Assembly (NCBI GenBank): GCA_016928025.1
Contig: JAFGLN010000039.1
Coordinates: forward strand, 1 to 32,078
Direction: 5' to 3'
Source: Deltaproteobacteria bacterium
Lineage (GTDB): Bacteria; Desulfobacterota; Syntrophia; Syntrophales; JAFGHS01
DNA: 32,078 nucleotides
Of the stretch, positions 25,205-32,078 are shown one piece after another. The translations under genes were made by a program, and so were the position numbers. The notes below the pieces were generated by a model. That model made no database searches. It saw only the letters and a list, made by a program, of their open reading frames with translations, and was not told the origin of the DNA. Positions within the stretch are counted from its first letter, which is position 1. Each line of letters opens with the position of its first letter.

Positions 25205-26179
25205 ATGCAAATGCAGGATATCTTCAAAGAGTACGGAGATGATCTGAAGCGGGCGGAGGAGTTGATGGATGTCCATCTGCGATCCGACGTGGACATGATC
25301 CCTGAGGTTATTAATCATCTTATCGGTAGCGGCGGAAAAAGATTCAGACCGTTGCTTCTGCTTGTTGCATCCGATCTTTGCCGGTATAGGGGCGAGAAGC
25401 GCTATTCGCTGTCGGCGGTGATCGAATTTATTCATACGGCGACTCTGCTGCATGATGACGTGGTCGATAGTGCGGAAACCAGACGAGGCCGGACGTCGGC
25501 CAACAATATCTGGGGCAATGCCGCCAGTGTTCTCGTCGGGGATTTTCTCTATTCCAAGGCCTTCAAATTAATGGCGGATGCGGACCATCTGGCGATCATT
25601 AAACTTCTTTCCGCGACCACCAACACCATGGCGGAGGGTGAGGTTTTTCAACTGGTCAAATGCGGGGATGTCCGTATCACGGAAAAGGATTATCTGGCCA
25701 TCATCGAAAAGAAAACCGCCGTTTTGATCTCGGCCGCATGCGCCATTGGCGGTCTTCTTGGGGAAGCGTCTCAGGAGCAATGCGAAGCGTTGACCCGCTT
25801 CGGTATGCGGCTGGGTCTCGCCTTTCAGATCACCGATGATACACTCGATTATATGGCCGAAGAGGAGCAATTCGGCAAGGCCATTGGCAAAGATCTTCAG
25901 GAGGGGAAAATAACCCTGCCGCTCATTCAGACTCTTAAAAGATGCTCGACAGCAGAAAAACGGATGATCAAAGAAGTTGTCGAACAAAAAAATATCGAAT
26001 CCGATGCTATCGGTGGCGTTATCGCCCTCATCGAACGCTATAAAGGCGTCAATTACGCCCTTGATAAGGCGACGTTCTTTATTGATGAAGGCAAACGCTT
26101 CTTGGATGTTTTCCCTGATGGCGATGCAAAAGCCGCTTTTTTCACGATTGCCGATTATATCATCGAACGGCAGCTTTAA
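25205..26179 (+). CDS. Long-chain polyprenyl diphosphate synthase (IspB-like)
   Basis: A trans-isoprenyl diphosphate synthase that condenses IPP onto an allylic primer, giving the side chain of quinones. The 324-residue product has GGKRFRP, the first aspartate-rich motif D84-D85-V-V-D88 and the second D211-D212-T-L-D215, then GKDLQEGKITLP. The residues 4 and 5 before the first motif are Thr80 and Ala79. Lack of bulky aromatics there is the known mark of long-chain products (C35-C50) over farnesyl or geranylgeranyl. AGGGAG precedes the ATG. It ends 3 nt before the convergent Nnr stop. Chain length cannot be fixed by sequence alone. Confidence 0.9.
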   Translation: MQMQDIFKEYGDDLKRAEELMDVHLRSDVDMIPEVINHLIGSGGKRFRPLLLLVASDLCRYRGEKRYSLSAVIEFIHTATLLHDDVVDSAETRRGRTSANNIWGNAASVLVGDFLYSKAFKLMADADHLAIIKLLSATTNTMAEGEVFQLVKCGDVRITEKDYLAIIEKKTAVLISAACAIGGLLGEASQEQCEALTRFGMRLGLAFQITDDTLDYMAEEEQFGKAIGKDLQEGKITLPLIQTLKRCSTAEKRMIKEVVEQKNIESDAIGGVIALIERYKGVNYALDKATFFIDEGKRFLDVFPDGDAKAAFFTIADYIIERQL

Positions 26180-26182
26180 TCC

Positions 26183-27754
26183 TTATACGACGCAGGGAAT
26201 ACCGTATGTTTTTTCAAAGTACCCCATCTCTTCCCGATCACACTTCATAGCGGCCGGCAAAGAGTCCAGGATGTCCTGTGCCGTTATTCCATCTTTTCCT
26301 TTTGCCGCTGCCGCCTGATCCCCCGCCAGACCGTGAATATAAACGCCTTTCCGGACGGCTTCTTCAACAGGCAGACCAAGGCCGAACATGGAGGCGATGG
26401 TGCCCGTCAACACATCGCCTGATCCCGCCGTTGCCATACCGGAATTGCCGCTGAGGTTTACGAATACCCGACCATCAGGCGTGCCGATAAGAGAATGAGC
26501 GCCTTTCAGGATGATGAAAGCACCGAGGTTCTGAGAAGTTTTCCGCAGAATCTTGATTTTATTCTGTTCGATTTCTGCGATACCCATCTTGACGAGCTTG
26601 GACATTTCGCCTAAATGAGGCGTGAGAATCGTCGACGCCTGTCGGCTTTTAATGATGTTCGTGTCTTGGGCGATCGCCGTCAAACCGTCTCCATCGATAA
26701 TCAAAGGCCTTTGAATGCTGTCCGTCAGTTCTCTCATCAGTTGCTGGGTTTCGGAGTTGAGCGACGTTCCCGGCCCGATGACAACCATATCCATTTTTTC
26801 CGCCAAGGTCAGGAGCCGATCCCGGTTTTCAAAGGCAATGCTTCCCGAACGGGTTTCTTCCTGGGGGACAAAAACGATCTCGCGGCCCTTCTGGGCGATG
26901 AAGGATGTCATGCCGGCAGGGGCCGCCAGACGGGAATATCCTCCGCCCGCTTTTAAAAAAGACATGGCGGCGAAATACGGGGCGCCGAAATAGTTGACAG
27001 CGCCGGCAATAAATAGTGCTTCACCTACGGAACCTTTATAGGCGTTGTTGTCTCTTGGAGGAATTGCTATAAAATCGTTGATGGCAACCTGAACCGCCTT
27101 GTCGTTGTAAAGGGAGGGCGGAAAGGAGATATGACAGCAATAAAGTTTGCCGCAGCAGTCATATCCCGGATAAAGGATATTGCCGATTTTGGGAAGACCG
27201 AAGGTGACGGTATGATCGGCCCTAACGGCGGTTCCCATAACGCTGCCCGTATTGCCGCTAATGCCGGAAGGGATATCCAGACTGAGTATTGCTTTGTCTG
27301 TGCTGTTGATCAGGTCGATAGTCTCTTTTGCCATGCCGCCGACTTCCCGGTCAAGGCCGGTACCGAAGATCGCGTCAACGATGCCGTCGCAATGGGAAAC
27401 GGCATGCCGGACCGCCTCGACAGAATCAACCATAAGAACATCGATAGGAAGTTTTTGCAGGATTTGCCAATTGGTTTTTGCCGCGCCTTTGTACTTTTCG
27501 GCATCGCCGATGATGAAGACCTGGGCGTTGCCGCCTTCAGCGTGAACCAGTCTGGCAACAACCAAGCCGTCGCCTCCGTTGTTTCCGATGCCGCAAAGAA
27601 TAACAAACTTTTTATCTTTGATGCCGAACGCTTGCGCCAGAATAGCAGCTGCTGCATGTCCGGCGTTTTCCATGAGAATTTCTTCCGGAATGCCCAACTT
27701 CTCGATGGCGTAACGATCCATCGCTCGCATTTGCTCGACGGTCGTGATCTTCAT
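26183..27754 (-). CDS. nnr: Bifunctional NAD(P)HX epimerase/dehydratase Nnr
   Basis: This fused enzyme repairs hydrated NAD(P)H: the N-terminal YjeF_N half epimerises R- and S-NAD(P)HX, and the C-terminal ribokinase-like half dehydrates the S form using ADP or ATP. The 523-residue product shows GNNGGDGLVVARL, IFGTGLDREV and LDIPSGISGNTG in the epimerase half. The dehydratase half has VIGPGTSL, LTPHLGEMSKL, ILKGAHS and NSGMATAGSGDVLTG. The start at 27754 (MKITTVEQMR) is chosen over the in-frame upstream ATG 27808 because GGAGG lies 7 nt before it and the family begins there. Confidence 0.94.
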   Translation of the reverse strand: MKITTVEQMRAMDRYAIEKLGIPEEILMENAGHAAAAILAQAFGIKDKKFVILCGIGNNGGDGLVVARLVHAEGGNAQVFIIGDAEKYKGAAKTNWQILQKLPIDVLMVDSVEAVRHAVSHCDGIVDAIFGTGLDREVGGMAKETIDLINSTDKAILSLDIPSGISGNTGSVMGTAVRADHTVTFGLPKIGNILYPGYDCCGKLYCCHISFPPSLYNDKAVQVAINDFIAIPPRDNNAYKGSVGEALFIAGAVNYFGAPYFAAMSFLKAGGGYSRLAAPAGMTSFIAQKGREIVFVPQEETRSGSIAFENRDRLLTLAEKMDMVVIGPGTSLNSETQQLMRELTDSIQRPLIIDGDGLTAIAQDTNIIKSRQASTILTPHLGEMSKLVKMGIAEIEQNKIKILRKTSQNLGAFIILKGAHSLIGTPDGRVFVNLSGNSGMATAGSGDVLTGTIASMFGLGLPVEEAVRKGVYIHGLAGDQAAAAKGKDGITAQDILDSLPAAMKCDREEMGYFEKTYGIPCVV

Positions 27755-27952
27755 TTCGAACCTCCACAAAAAAATTTTGTTGGCATTCAATAGGCTGTAA
27801 AGTCTCATATGCCGGGGAAAAAGTCACGTCGATTTTAACAGCGTTGAGATTTTAAAGGTTGACAAGTGTCATGGAGAATATGCATAAAAAAACGCACATG
27901 GCCTTTTCTTCTATGGGACATGTTGATTTCTCCAAGGCGAAGGGTAGCGAGC

Positions 27953-28177
27953 GTGACTGATTTTTCCGGTATGGGCAAAACCCTCATGATAGTCGGCCTG
28001 ATTGTGGCGGGTATTGGATTGCTGTTATTGATGTCGACAAAATTCTCATGGATAGGACATCTTCCCGGCGATTTTCATGTTAAAGGCAAAAATTTTTCCT
28101 TTTATTTCCCTTTGGCGACGAGTCTGTTGTTCAGTGTGATCCTGACCATTTTTTTTTGGTTTATCAATCGAAAATAA
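27953..28177 (+). CDS. DUF2905 family small membrane protein
   Basis: A 74-residue protein with two membrane segments separated by the loop IGHLPGDFHVKGKNFSFYFPL, which is the DUF2905 signature (LGxLPGDI...SFYFPL). Function is unknown. GTG 27953 is preferred: AAGGG lies upstream and the length fits the family. The frame is open upstream to ATG 27870 and beyond, but that extension is not family-like. ATG 27971 is the other candidate. A terminator follows directly. Confidence 0.85.
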   Translation: MTDFSGMGKTLMIVGLIVAGIGLLLLMSTKFSWIGHLPGDFHVKGKNFSFYFPLATSLLFSVILTIFFWFINRK

Positions 28178-28192
28178 GGGTCCCTGACAAAA

Positions 28193-28220
28193 AGGCCGCT
28201 ATGATTTGCGGCTTGTTTTT
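28193..28220 (+). terminator. Rho-independent terminator after the DUF2905 gene
   Basis: AGGCCGC (28193-28199) pairs with GCGGCTT (28208-28214, with one G-U), 8-nt loop, and then GTTTTT. Confidence 0.8.
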
Positions 28221-28303
28221 CGAAGAAAATGCGGATTGAAGGGCGGCTGAAAATGCCGACTGAGGGGGTGAAAAATATTTTTAATTTTAAATTTCAATTT
28301 TAC

Positions 28304-28333
28304 TTGACAGATCGTATGGCATTCACCTATATT
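28304..28333 (+). promoter_or_regulatory. Promoter of the left paralogous cassette
   Basis: TTGACA (28304-28309), 18-nt spacer, TATATT (28328-28333). It is followed by the same downstream blocks as the promoter at 31376-31404. Confidence 0.7.
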
Positions 28334-28350
28334 CACCCGCGGTTAACAGC

Positions 28351-28424
28351 AGCTTATTGTCAGAAGTAAAATCAGTGAACAAGTAATTTTCCCCTGTCCG
28401 GAAGGCGGGGCGAAAGGGAAATTT
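28351..28424 (+). promoter_or_regulatory. Conserved leader block and stem-loop, left cassette
   Basis: The block 28351-28379 starts AGCTTATTG and contains AAGTAAAATCAGTGAA (28364-28379), 36 nt after the start of the -10; it recurs at 31423-31450. After it, AATTTTCCC (28385-28393) pairs with GGGAAATTT (28416-28424), one T-T mismatch, enclosing a CC-GGAA-GG tip. The structure is a prediction by eye. Confidence 0.5.
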
Positions 28425-28445
28425 GGTCCAGTTTGGGGGCATAAC

Positions 28446-28760
28446 TTGATTTCTGTCGTACTTCATAGCATTGCTCGATTTCTCAGGTCTCGCATTGACC
28501 GTTTTGGTTTATGCCGCCGTTACATTATTCCATTCTTCACAAATCTGAAAAACTTTTCTCGAAATGACCCTTCTATGGATCAATATAAAATCCTTAAAGA
28601 TAAATTCAAAAAATCTGCACAGCGTGCTCGATCGAATATGTTTTCAATAATCAGGAAATTGTCATGCAGGATAAAGATCTTTGTTTTATATTACCCTAAG
28701 TTGTTTTTTTTCAGTCCTGACCTCAGTACGTCAGAATTATTCTTGACCGTTTCGGGATAG
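28446..28760 (+). CDS. Leader ORF A, ~104-residue protein of unknown family
   Basis: The ORF begins with TTG after a GGGGG run and encodes a basic, partly hydrophobic 104-residue product with no recognised domain. It has a paralogue at 31521-31814. Both open with ISV.L; the last third aligns as MFS..R.LS, then FFF.PD..T..L..T..G and a TAG stop. Synonymous changes among matched codons (GAC/GAT, AGG/CGG, TTT/TTC) hint at selection on protein, but the middles do not align, so an untranslated structured leader remains possible. It sits between a promoter and a broken secreted-protein gene. Confidence 0.45.
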   Translation: MISVVLHSIARFLRSRIDRFGLCRRYIIPFFTNLKNFSRNDPSMDQYKILKDKFKKSAQRARSNMFSIIRKLSCRIKIFVLYYPKLFFFSPDLSTSELFLTVSG

Positions 28761-28818
28761 TTATTCCCCCGTCTATGAGGAAGTGGAGACGTTGAATTTG
28801 AGACAAAAGGGGGAGAAC

Positions 28819-29220
28819 ATAAATAAAGAACAAGTTATGGGTCATTCATTTTTCCTGCTGTTTATCATTGGGACTTTCACGACGCGCGTTGCAGCGCCGA
28901 ATCCTGAGGAACCGACAAGGACTACGTAAGAATTTTTCGGGCATGACATTGAATGGCTTGGACCCGTTACCTCGATTTATGTAGATGACGGTGCATTCAC
29001 AATCCCGGCGGTGCCGGGTATCGACATGTGTGATCGGCTTAGAAAATAATCACGGAAGGGATGAACATGCCCTGTATTACGTGGGCTTGGAAAGAAAAAA
29101 CAGGATCAAAATAAGTGGAATGAAAGATTAGATCAAGGCGGATTTCTAATATCTTTAGCACCTATCAACCTTGCAGAGGGGAACCGCTTTCCGGCTTATG
29201 TCCCCGGCTTTGAGGAGTGA
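28819..29220 (+). pseudogene. Broken copy of the secreted protein gene found at 31884
   Basis: The nucleotide sequence aligns with the start of the gene at 31884 from just after a GGGGGAG site, but the position of the start codon reads AAA (28820-28822) instead of ATG. A signal-peptide-like stretch ends in RVAAP. An in-frame TAA (28928-28930) comes next, then FFGHDIEWLGPVTSIYVDD, which matches YFGHSVEGLEPVTLIQVAD of the intact gene. Coding sense then moves to a second frame (VIGLENNHGRDEHALYYVG, ~29030-29097) and a third (NERLDQGGFLISLAPINLAE onward to TGA 29218-29220). At least one stop, a lost start and two frameshifts make it a pseudogene. The family was not recognised. Confidence 0.75.
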
Positions 29221-29315
29221 CGGTCAAAAGATCTGAAATATAGTCAATAGGATCTGTGATTTATACATTCGCAGGGGGCTTGAATTTGTTTGATTGGAAA
29301 GGGTAAAGGTTTTTT

Positions 29316-31205
29316 ATGAACGTATGGGAGAAAATAGGGAAAGGAATTGATTCAATAAGCGTTTACTATTGCTATATCGGTATCGCCACGATGTTTATCC
29401 TGGGATTGTGTTTGGCTTTTGAGTCCATCTCTTCACGATTTTTCGGGTATTCAACCGTTTGGATCATATGGGCCAACACCGAAGCCATGGCACTTCTGCC
29501 GTTTTTCACGGCGGCCTATGCCATGCGGCAATACCAGCATGTTCGGATTTCTTTTTTTGAGGGTTTTATGCCGGCACGTACGGCGCTGTGGTCACAGATA
29601 TTCGCCTGGGTGATGTTGTTTATTTTCGTTTGCATCATAACATACTATTTGTCCTGGACGACTTGGGATTTCTATAGATGGGGGGAAACGGCAGGGCAAA
29701 TCAATGTTGTGATCTGGCCGTTTTATTTTTTAGCCGCCTTGGGTTGTTTAATTTTTGTTCTGCAGATCATGAGAAGCACCTTGAAACTGAAAGAGCAGTT
29801 TACACCCGAATTGGCAGGCCACAAACATTTTTGGAGTTCCCCCATCTTTGTTTTGGGGATTTATGTTGTCGCCATGATTTTGGGTGTGTGGTCGTTTGTG
29901 ATTTATCCAGCCGTCGGCGTTTTTGTCCTGCTGATCGTTTGTCTTTTTTCCGGTGTTCCCGTCGCGGCAGCCCTCGGCTTTCTGACAATTGTCGCTCTGT
30001 ATGTATTTGGCGGCTTTCCGATGATGAACAGCATCGGCATGAATGTATACAAGACCCTGGAAGAATTCACCTGGGTTGCCTTCCCTCTGTTCGTCATGGG
30101 CGGATTCATGATGCAGCGGGGCATGGCGGCGGGACTTTTCAAGGTCATGAACGCCTGGGTGGGCTGGGTGCCGGGCGGTGTGGCTGTTGCGGTCATATGG
30201 ACCGGCGTTATGCTGGGTGCCATGTTGGGGTCGGTTTTCGCTACCATGGCCCTTTTGATTATTTTGGGGCTGGTTGAACTGGACAAGGCGGGATATCCCC
30301 GTTCGCTGACCCTGCCTATGCTCGGCTCTTCCAGTATATTGGGTTATCTCATTCCTCCCAGTATCACATTCGTTGTTCTCGGCGGATTGACGGACAACTC
30401 CATCGGCGCCCTGTTCATGGCGGGCATCGGTCCCGGCGTAACCGTGGCATTGATCTTCTCCCTGTTTATGATATTTTACGGCGCCACCCACCCGAATATA
30501 AAAAGATATCACAGCAGCTGGAAGGAGCGTTTTACCACCTTTCCCCCCAACTTGGCGGCTTTATCCGTCCCCGTGGTCATCATCGGCACCATTTCCTTCG
30601 GTATCTTCACACCGACGGAAGCCGCGGCCGTGGCCATGGTCTATGTTTTGATCGTCAACCTCATCCGCAGGGAAATGAAATTCAAGCTGTCGGAATTTAA
30701 ATGGATATTTACCGAAGCCGCGAACGTAACCGGGTTCATGTGTTTCATTATTGTGGGGGCGCTCCTGTCGAAGCTGGCCCTGATGCATTTCCACGTGGGG
30801 CATGAGATCATTAAGATCGTAAATGCCGTGGGCGCCGGCAAGCTTTCTTTGATGCTGATGGTGACGTTTGTCCTCTTCCTCATGGGGACGATCGGCGAAG
30901 GCCTGCCGGTTGTCATTGTCATGATCCCGACGGTTTTCCCGGTCCTGTATGAGTTCGGTATTCATCCCTGGTGGATCTGCGTTTATCTGGTGTTGATGGG
31001 AGCAATCGGTGGCTTGACGCCGCCTGTCGGCGGTACCGTCTTCGTTTTGGCCGGGATGACGAATACGGAGCCGGCATGGCTGTTCCGGCATATCCTCCCC
31101 TGGGTGGCTCTGTTTTTTGCTACCATTATCGTGCTGTATCTGTTCCCCGATCTCGTGACATGGATTCCGACAAAAATGGGTTTCTCGCAACCGCCGGGCT
31201 TCTAA
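29316..31205 (+). CDS. TRAP transporter, fused DctQ-DctM permease
   Basis: TRAP carriers import organic acids using a sodium gradient and a periplasmic binding protein. This 629-residue protein joins both membrane subunits. Residues ~1-160 are the four-helix DctQ part, with the family's YAMRQYQHVRISFF segment. Residues ~195-625 are DctM, with FPLFVMGGFMMQRG, GYLIPPSITFVVLGG, SIGALFMAGIGPG, FTPTEAAAVAMVY and GGLTPPVGGTVFVLAGM. A short AAAGG lies 6 nt before the ATG. No DctP binding protein is within the window; the gene is instead flanked by two copies of an unrelated secreted gene. Substrate is unknown. Confidence 0.93.
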   Translation: MNVWEKIGKGIDSISVYYCYIGIATMFILGLCLAFESISSRFFGYSTVWIIWANTEAMALLPFFTAAYAMRQYQHVRISFFEGFMPARTALWSQIFAWVMLFIFVCIITYYLSWTTWDFYRWGETAGQINVVIWPFYFLAALGCLIFVLQIMRSTLKLKEQFTPELAGHKHFWSSPIFVLGIYVVAMILGVWSFVIYPAVGVFVLLIVCLFSGVPVAAALGFLTIVALYVFGGFPMMNSIGMNVYKTLEEFTWVAFPLFVMGGFMMQRGMAAGLFKVMNAWVGWVPGGVAVAVIWTGVMLGAMLGSVFATMALLIILGLVELDKAGYPRSLTLPMLGSSSILGYLIPPSITFVVLGGLTDNSIGALFMAGIGPGVTVALIFSLFMIFYGATHPNIKRYHSSWKERFTTFPPNLAALSVPVVIIGTISFGIFTPTEAAAVAMVYVLIVNLIRREMKFKLSEFKWIFTEAANVTGFMCFIIVGALLSKLALMHFHVGHEIIKIVNAVGAGKLSLMLMVTFVLFLMGTIGEGLPVVIVMIPTVFPVLYEFGIHPWWICVYLVLMGAIGGLTPPVGGTVFVLAGMTNTEPAWLFRHILPWVALFFATIIVLYLFPDLVTWIPTKMGFSQPPGF

Positions 31206-31255
31206 GCGGCGCAGCGTCCACCCGCAGCATCGGGTTTCTTGATGCGGGGCTGACA

Positions 31256-31292
31256 CGGCAAAGGCCGGTTGATCAACAACAGGCCTTTGCCG
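31256..31292. repeat. Perfect 11-bp hairpin after the TRAP gene
   Basis: CGGCAAAGGCC (31256-31266) pairs with GGCCTTTGCCG (31282-31292), with a 15-nt loop holding the palindrome TTGATCAA. There is no T-run after it. It is likely the 3' end signal of the TRAP transcript. Confidence 0.65.
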
Positions 31293-31375
31293 CAGCAGGG
31301 CAGAGAGACGGCCTTGCTATGTCATGGTTTAAACTGACTGTTCTGATAAATTTAATGTGCAGACCGTAAATTTCC

Positions 31376-31404
31376 TTGACAGAAAAATATGACTTGACTA
31401 TATT
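31376..31404 (+). promoter_or_regulatory. Promoter of the right paralogous cassette
   Basis: TTGACA (31376-31381), 17-nt spacer, TATATT (31399-31404). The predicted transcript has a leader of about 470 nt before the secreted gene. Confidence 0.7.
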
Positions 31405-31422
31405 CTTGTGCCATAAAGGTAA

Positions 31423-31497
31423 AGCTCTTATCACAAGTGAAATCAGTAAATGTATAAGTAGTCCGTGTGAATTAATCTTTTAGGGGCTCTTAATTCA
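31423..31497 (+). promoter_or_regulatory. Conserved leader block and stem-loop, right cassette
   Basis: The block 31423-31450 includes AAGTGAAATCAGTAAA (31435-31450), again exactly 36 nt after the start of the -10. TGAATTAA (31468-31475) pairs perfectly with TTAATTCA (31490-31497). The stem sits where the left cassette has one of different sequence. Confidence 0.5.
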
Positions 31498-31520
31498 ACC
31501 CGATAGAGGGGGGATGTTTT

Positions 31521-31814
31521 TTGATTTCAGTGACTCTTCGTGACCTTTTCAATTCTATCATTTGTTGCCTCACTCTTTATGGACGGCAACGATTGTCCGC
31601 TGGGCGCCGGCTCAGCGATCAATCGCCGCTGTTCGTTTTCCCAAAAAGTCCTTTCGAACGGATTCCGTGGATCTGTAAGATACTGATGTTTTCCTTCTCC
31701 CGGATGTTGTCAGCCGATGGAGCAGGTTTTTCTTTTTTTGAGAACAAAGCGTGGATCTTCTTTTTCAACCCTGATCGATGTACGGCAAAGTTATCCCCTA
31801 CTGCAGAGGGATAG
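31521..31814 (+). CDS. Leader ORF B, ~97-residue protein of unknown family
   Basis: The TTG start lies 7 nt after GAGGGGGG. The 97-residue product has no recognised domain; it shares ISV.L at its start and a MFS..R.LS...FFF.PD..T..L..T..G tail with ORF A, with a 2-residue gap and an ungapped last 19 codons including the stop. The TAG lies inside a GGGA/TCCC dyad (31808-31811, 31823-31826), also present in copy A. It ends 69 nt before the secreted gene, so coupled expression is possible. It may instead be a structured leader that happens to stay open. Confidence 0.45.
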   Translation: MISVTLRDLFNSIICCLTLYGRQRLSAGRRLSDQSPLFVFPKSPFERIPWICKILMFSFSRMLSADGAGFSFFENKAWIFFFNPDRCTAKLSPTAEG

Positions 31815-31883
31815 CTTTTGATTCCCATTCGCAAGGATGGGGCGTTATAATTTTGTGTCATTGATTTAAAGAGGAGGGGAAAA

Positions 31884-32078
31884 ATGAGAAGAACAAGAGG
31901 ATGGATTATTTGTTTGCTTGCGTTGGTGTTTTTAATGGGAATGGTTACCGCCGACTTTGCGGTTGCGGCACCGGAAACACAAGACACCAAAACCTATTTC
32001 GGCCATAGTGTTGAAGGTCTGGAGCCAGTGACGTTGATCCAAGTCGCTGATGCGCCCAACAACACCGGCGGTGATGCC
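31884..32078 (+). CDS. Secreted protein of unknown family (3' partial)
   Basis: The gene runs off the window after 65 codons. GAGGAGGGG lies 4 nt before the ATG. Residues 1-29 are a typical Sec signal peptide (two Arg, a hydrophobic core, then AVAA before Pro30), so the product is periplasmic or outer. The mature start contains KTYFGHSVEGLEPVTLIQV. It does not look like a DctP TRAP binding protein at this end, but only 35 mature residues are visible. A broken paralogue lies at 28819-29220, upstream of the TRAP gene. Confidence 0.85.
   Translation, partial: MRRTRGWIICLLALVFLMGMVTADFAVAAPETQDTKTYFGHSVEGLEPVTLIQVADAPNNTGGDA

Noticed and set aside
31619..31990. 123-codon minus-strand ORF across leader ORF B and the secreted gene
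   Set aside because: It overlaps a signal-peptide gene with a clear ribosome site on the other strand; the leader homology is also on the plus strand.

Overview
The window reads as a chromosomal segment of an anaerobic Gram-negative bacterium, most likely a deltaproteobacterium of the syntrophic or sulfate-reducing kind. This is an inference from gene content: a selenocysteine-type, cytoplasmic, NuoG-like formate dehydrogenase, a formate channel, a fused TRAP carrier and a giant dockerin-bearing surface protein. No rRNA, tRNA, CRISPR array, transposase or phage gene was seen.

Layout. (1) 2-8344: a giant secreted multidomain protein, cut at its 5' end by the window edge, followed by a palindromic repeat/terminator. 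(2) 8492-13853: ftsK and rimO, overlapping by 4 bases, then a convergent bacterial PolX whose stop overlaps that of rimO. (3) 14130-17053: an AI-2E-family membrane protein, a UDP-sugar dehydrogenase and a half-length PilZ-like ORF. (4) 17500-20199: an 899-residue formate dehydrogenase read through an in-frame TGA (selenocysteine 357), with a SECIS hairpin 10 nt after the TGA. (5) 20587-22511: a four-gene unit of a DUF4177-like small protein, a FocA-type formate channel, a membrane-anchored OB-fold protein and a 47-residue hydrophobic protein, ending in a strong terminator. (6) 22825-28177: housekeeping genes for a HIT protein, a KefB-type antiporter (minus strand), a long-chain polyprenyl diphosphate synthase, the NAD(P)HX repair enzyme Nnr (minus strand) and a DUF2905 protein. 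(7) 28304-32078: a fused TRAP transporter flanked by two related expression cassettes.

The least explained part is region 7. Each cassette has a sigma70-like promoter, a conserved block exactly 36 nt after the -10 start, a stem-loop, an ORF of about 100 codons starting with TTG and an export-signal protein gene. The left cassette's secreted gene is broken by a stop and frameshifts; the right one is open to the window end. The leader ORFs keep matching starts and 3' thirds while their middles diverge.

Formate dehydrogenase and FocA are close together but in separate transcription units, which suggests formate turnover and export or import. Coordinates and motifs were read by eye; family assignments rest on motif recognition without database searches.
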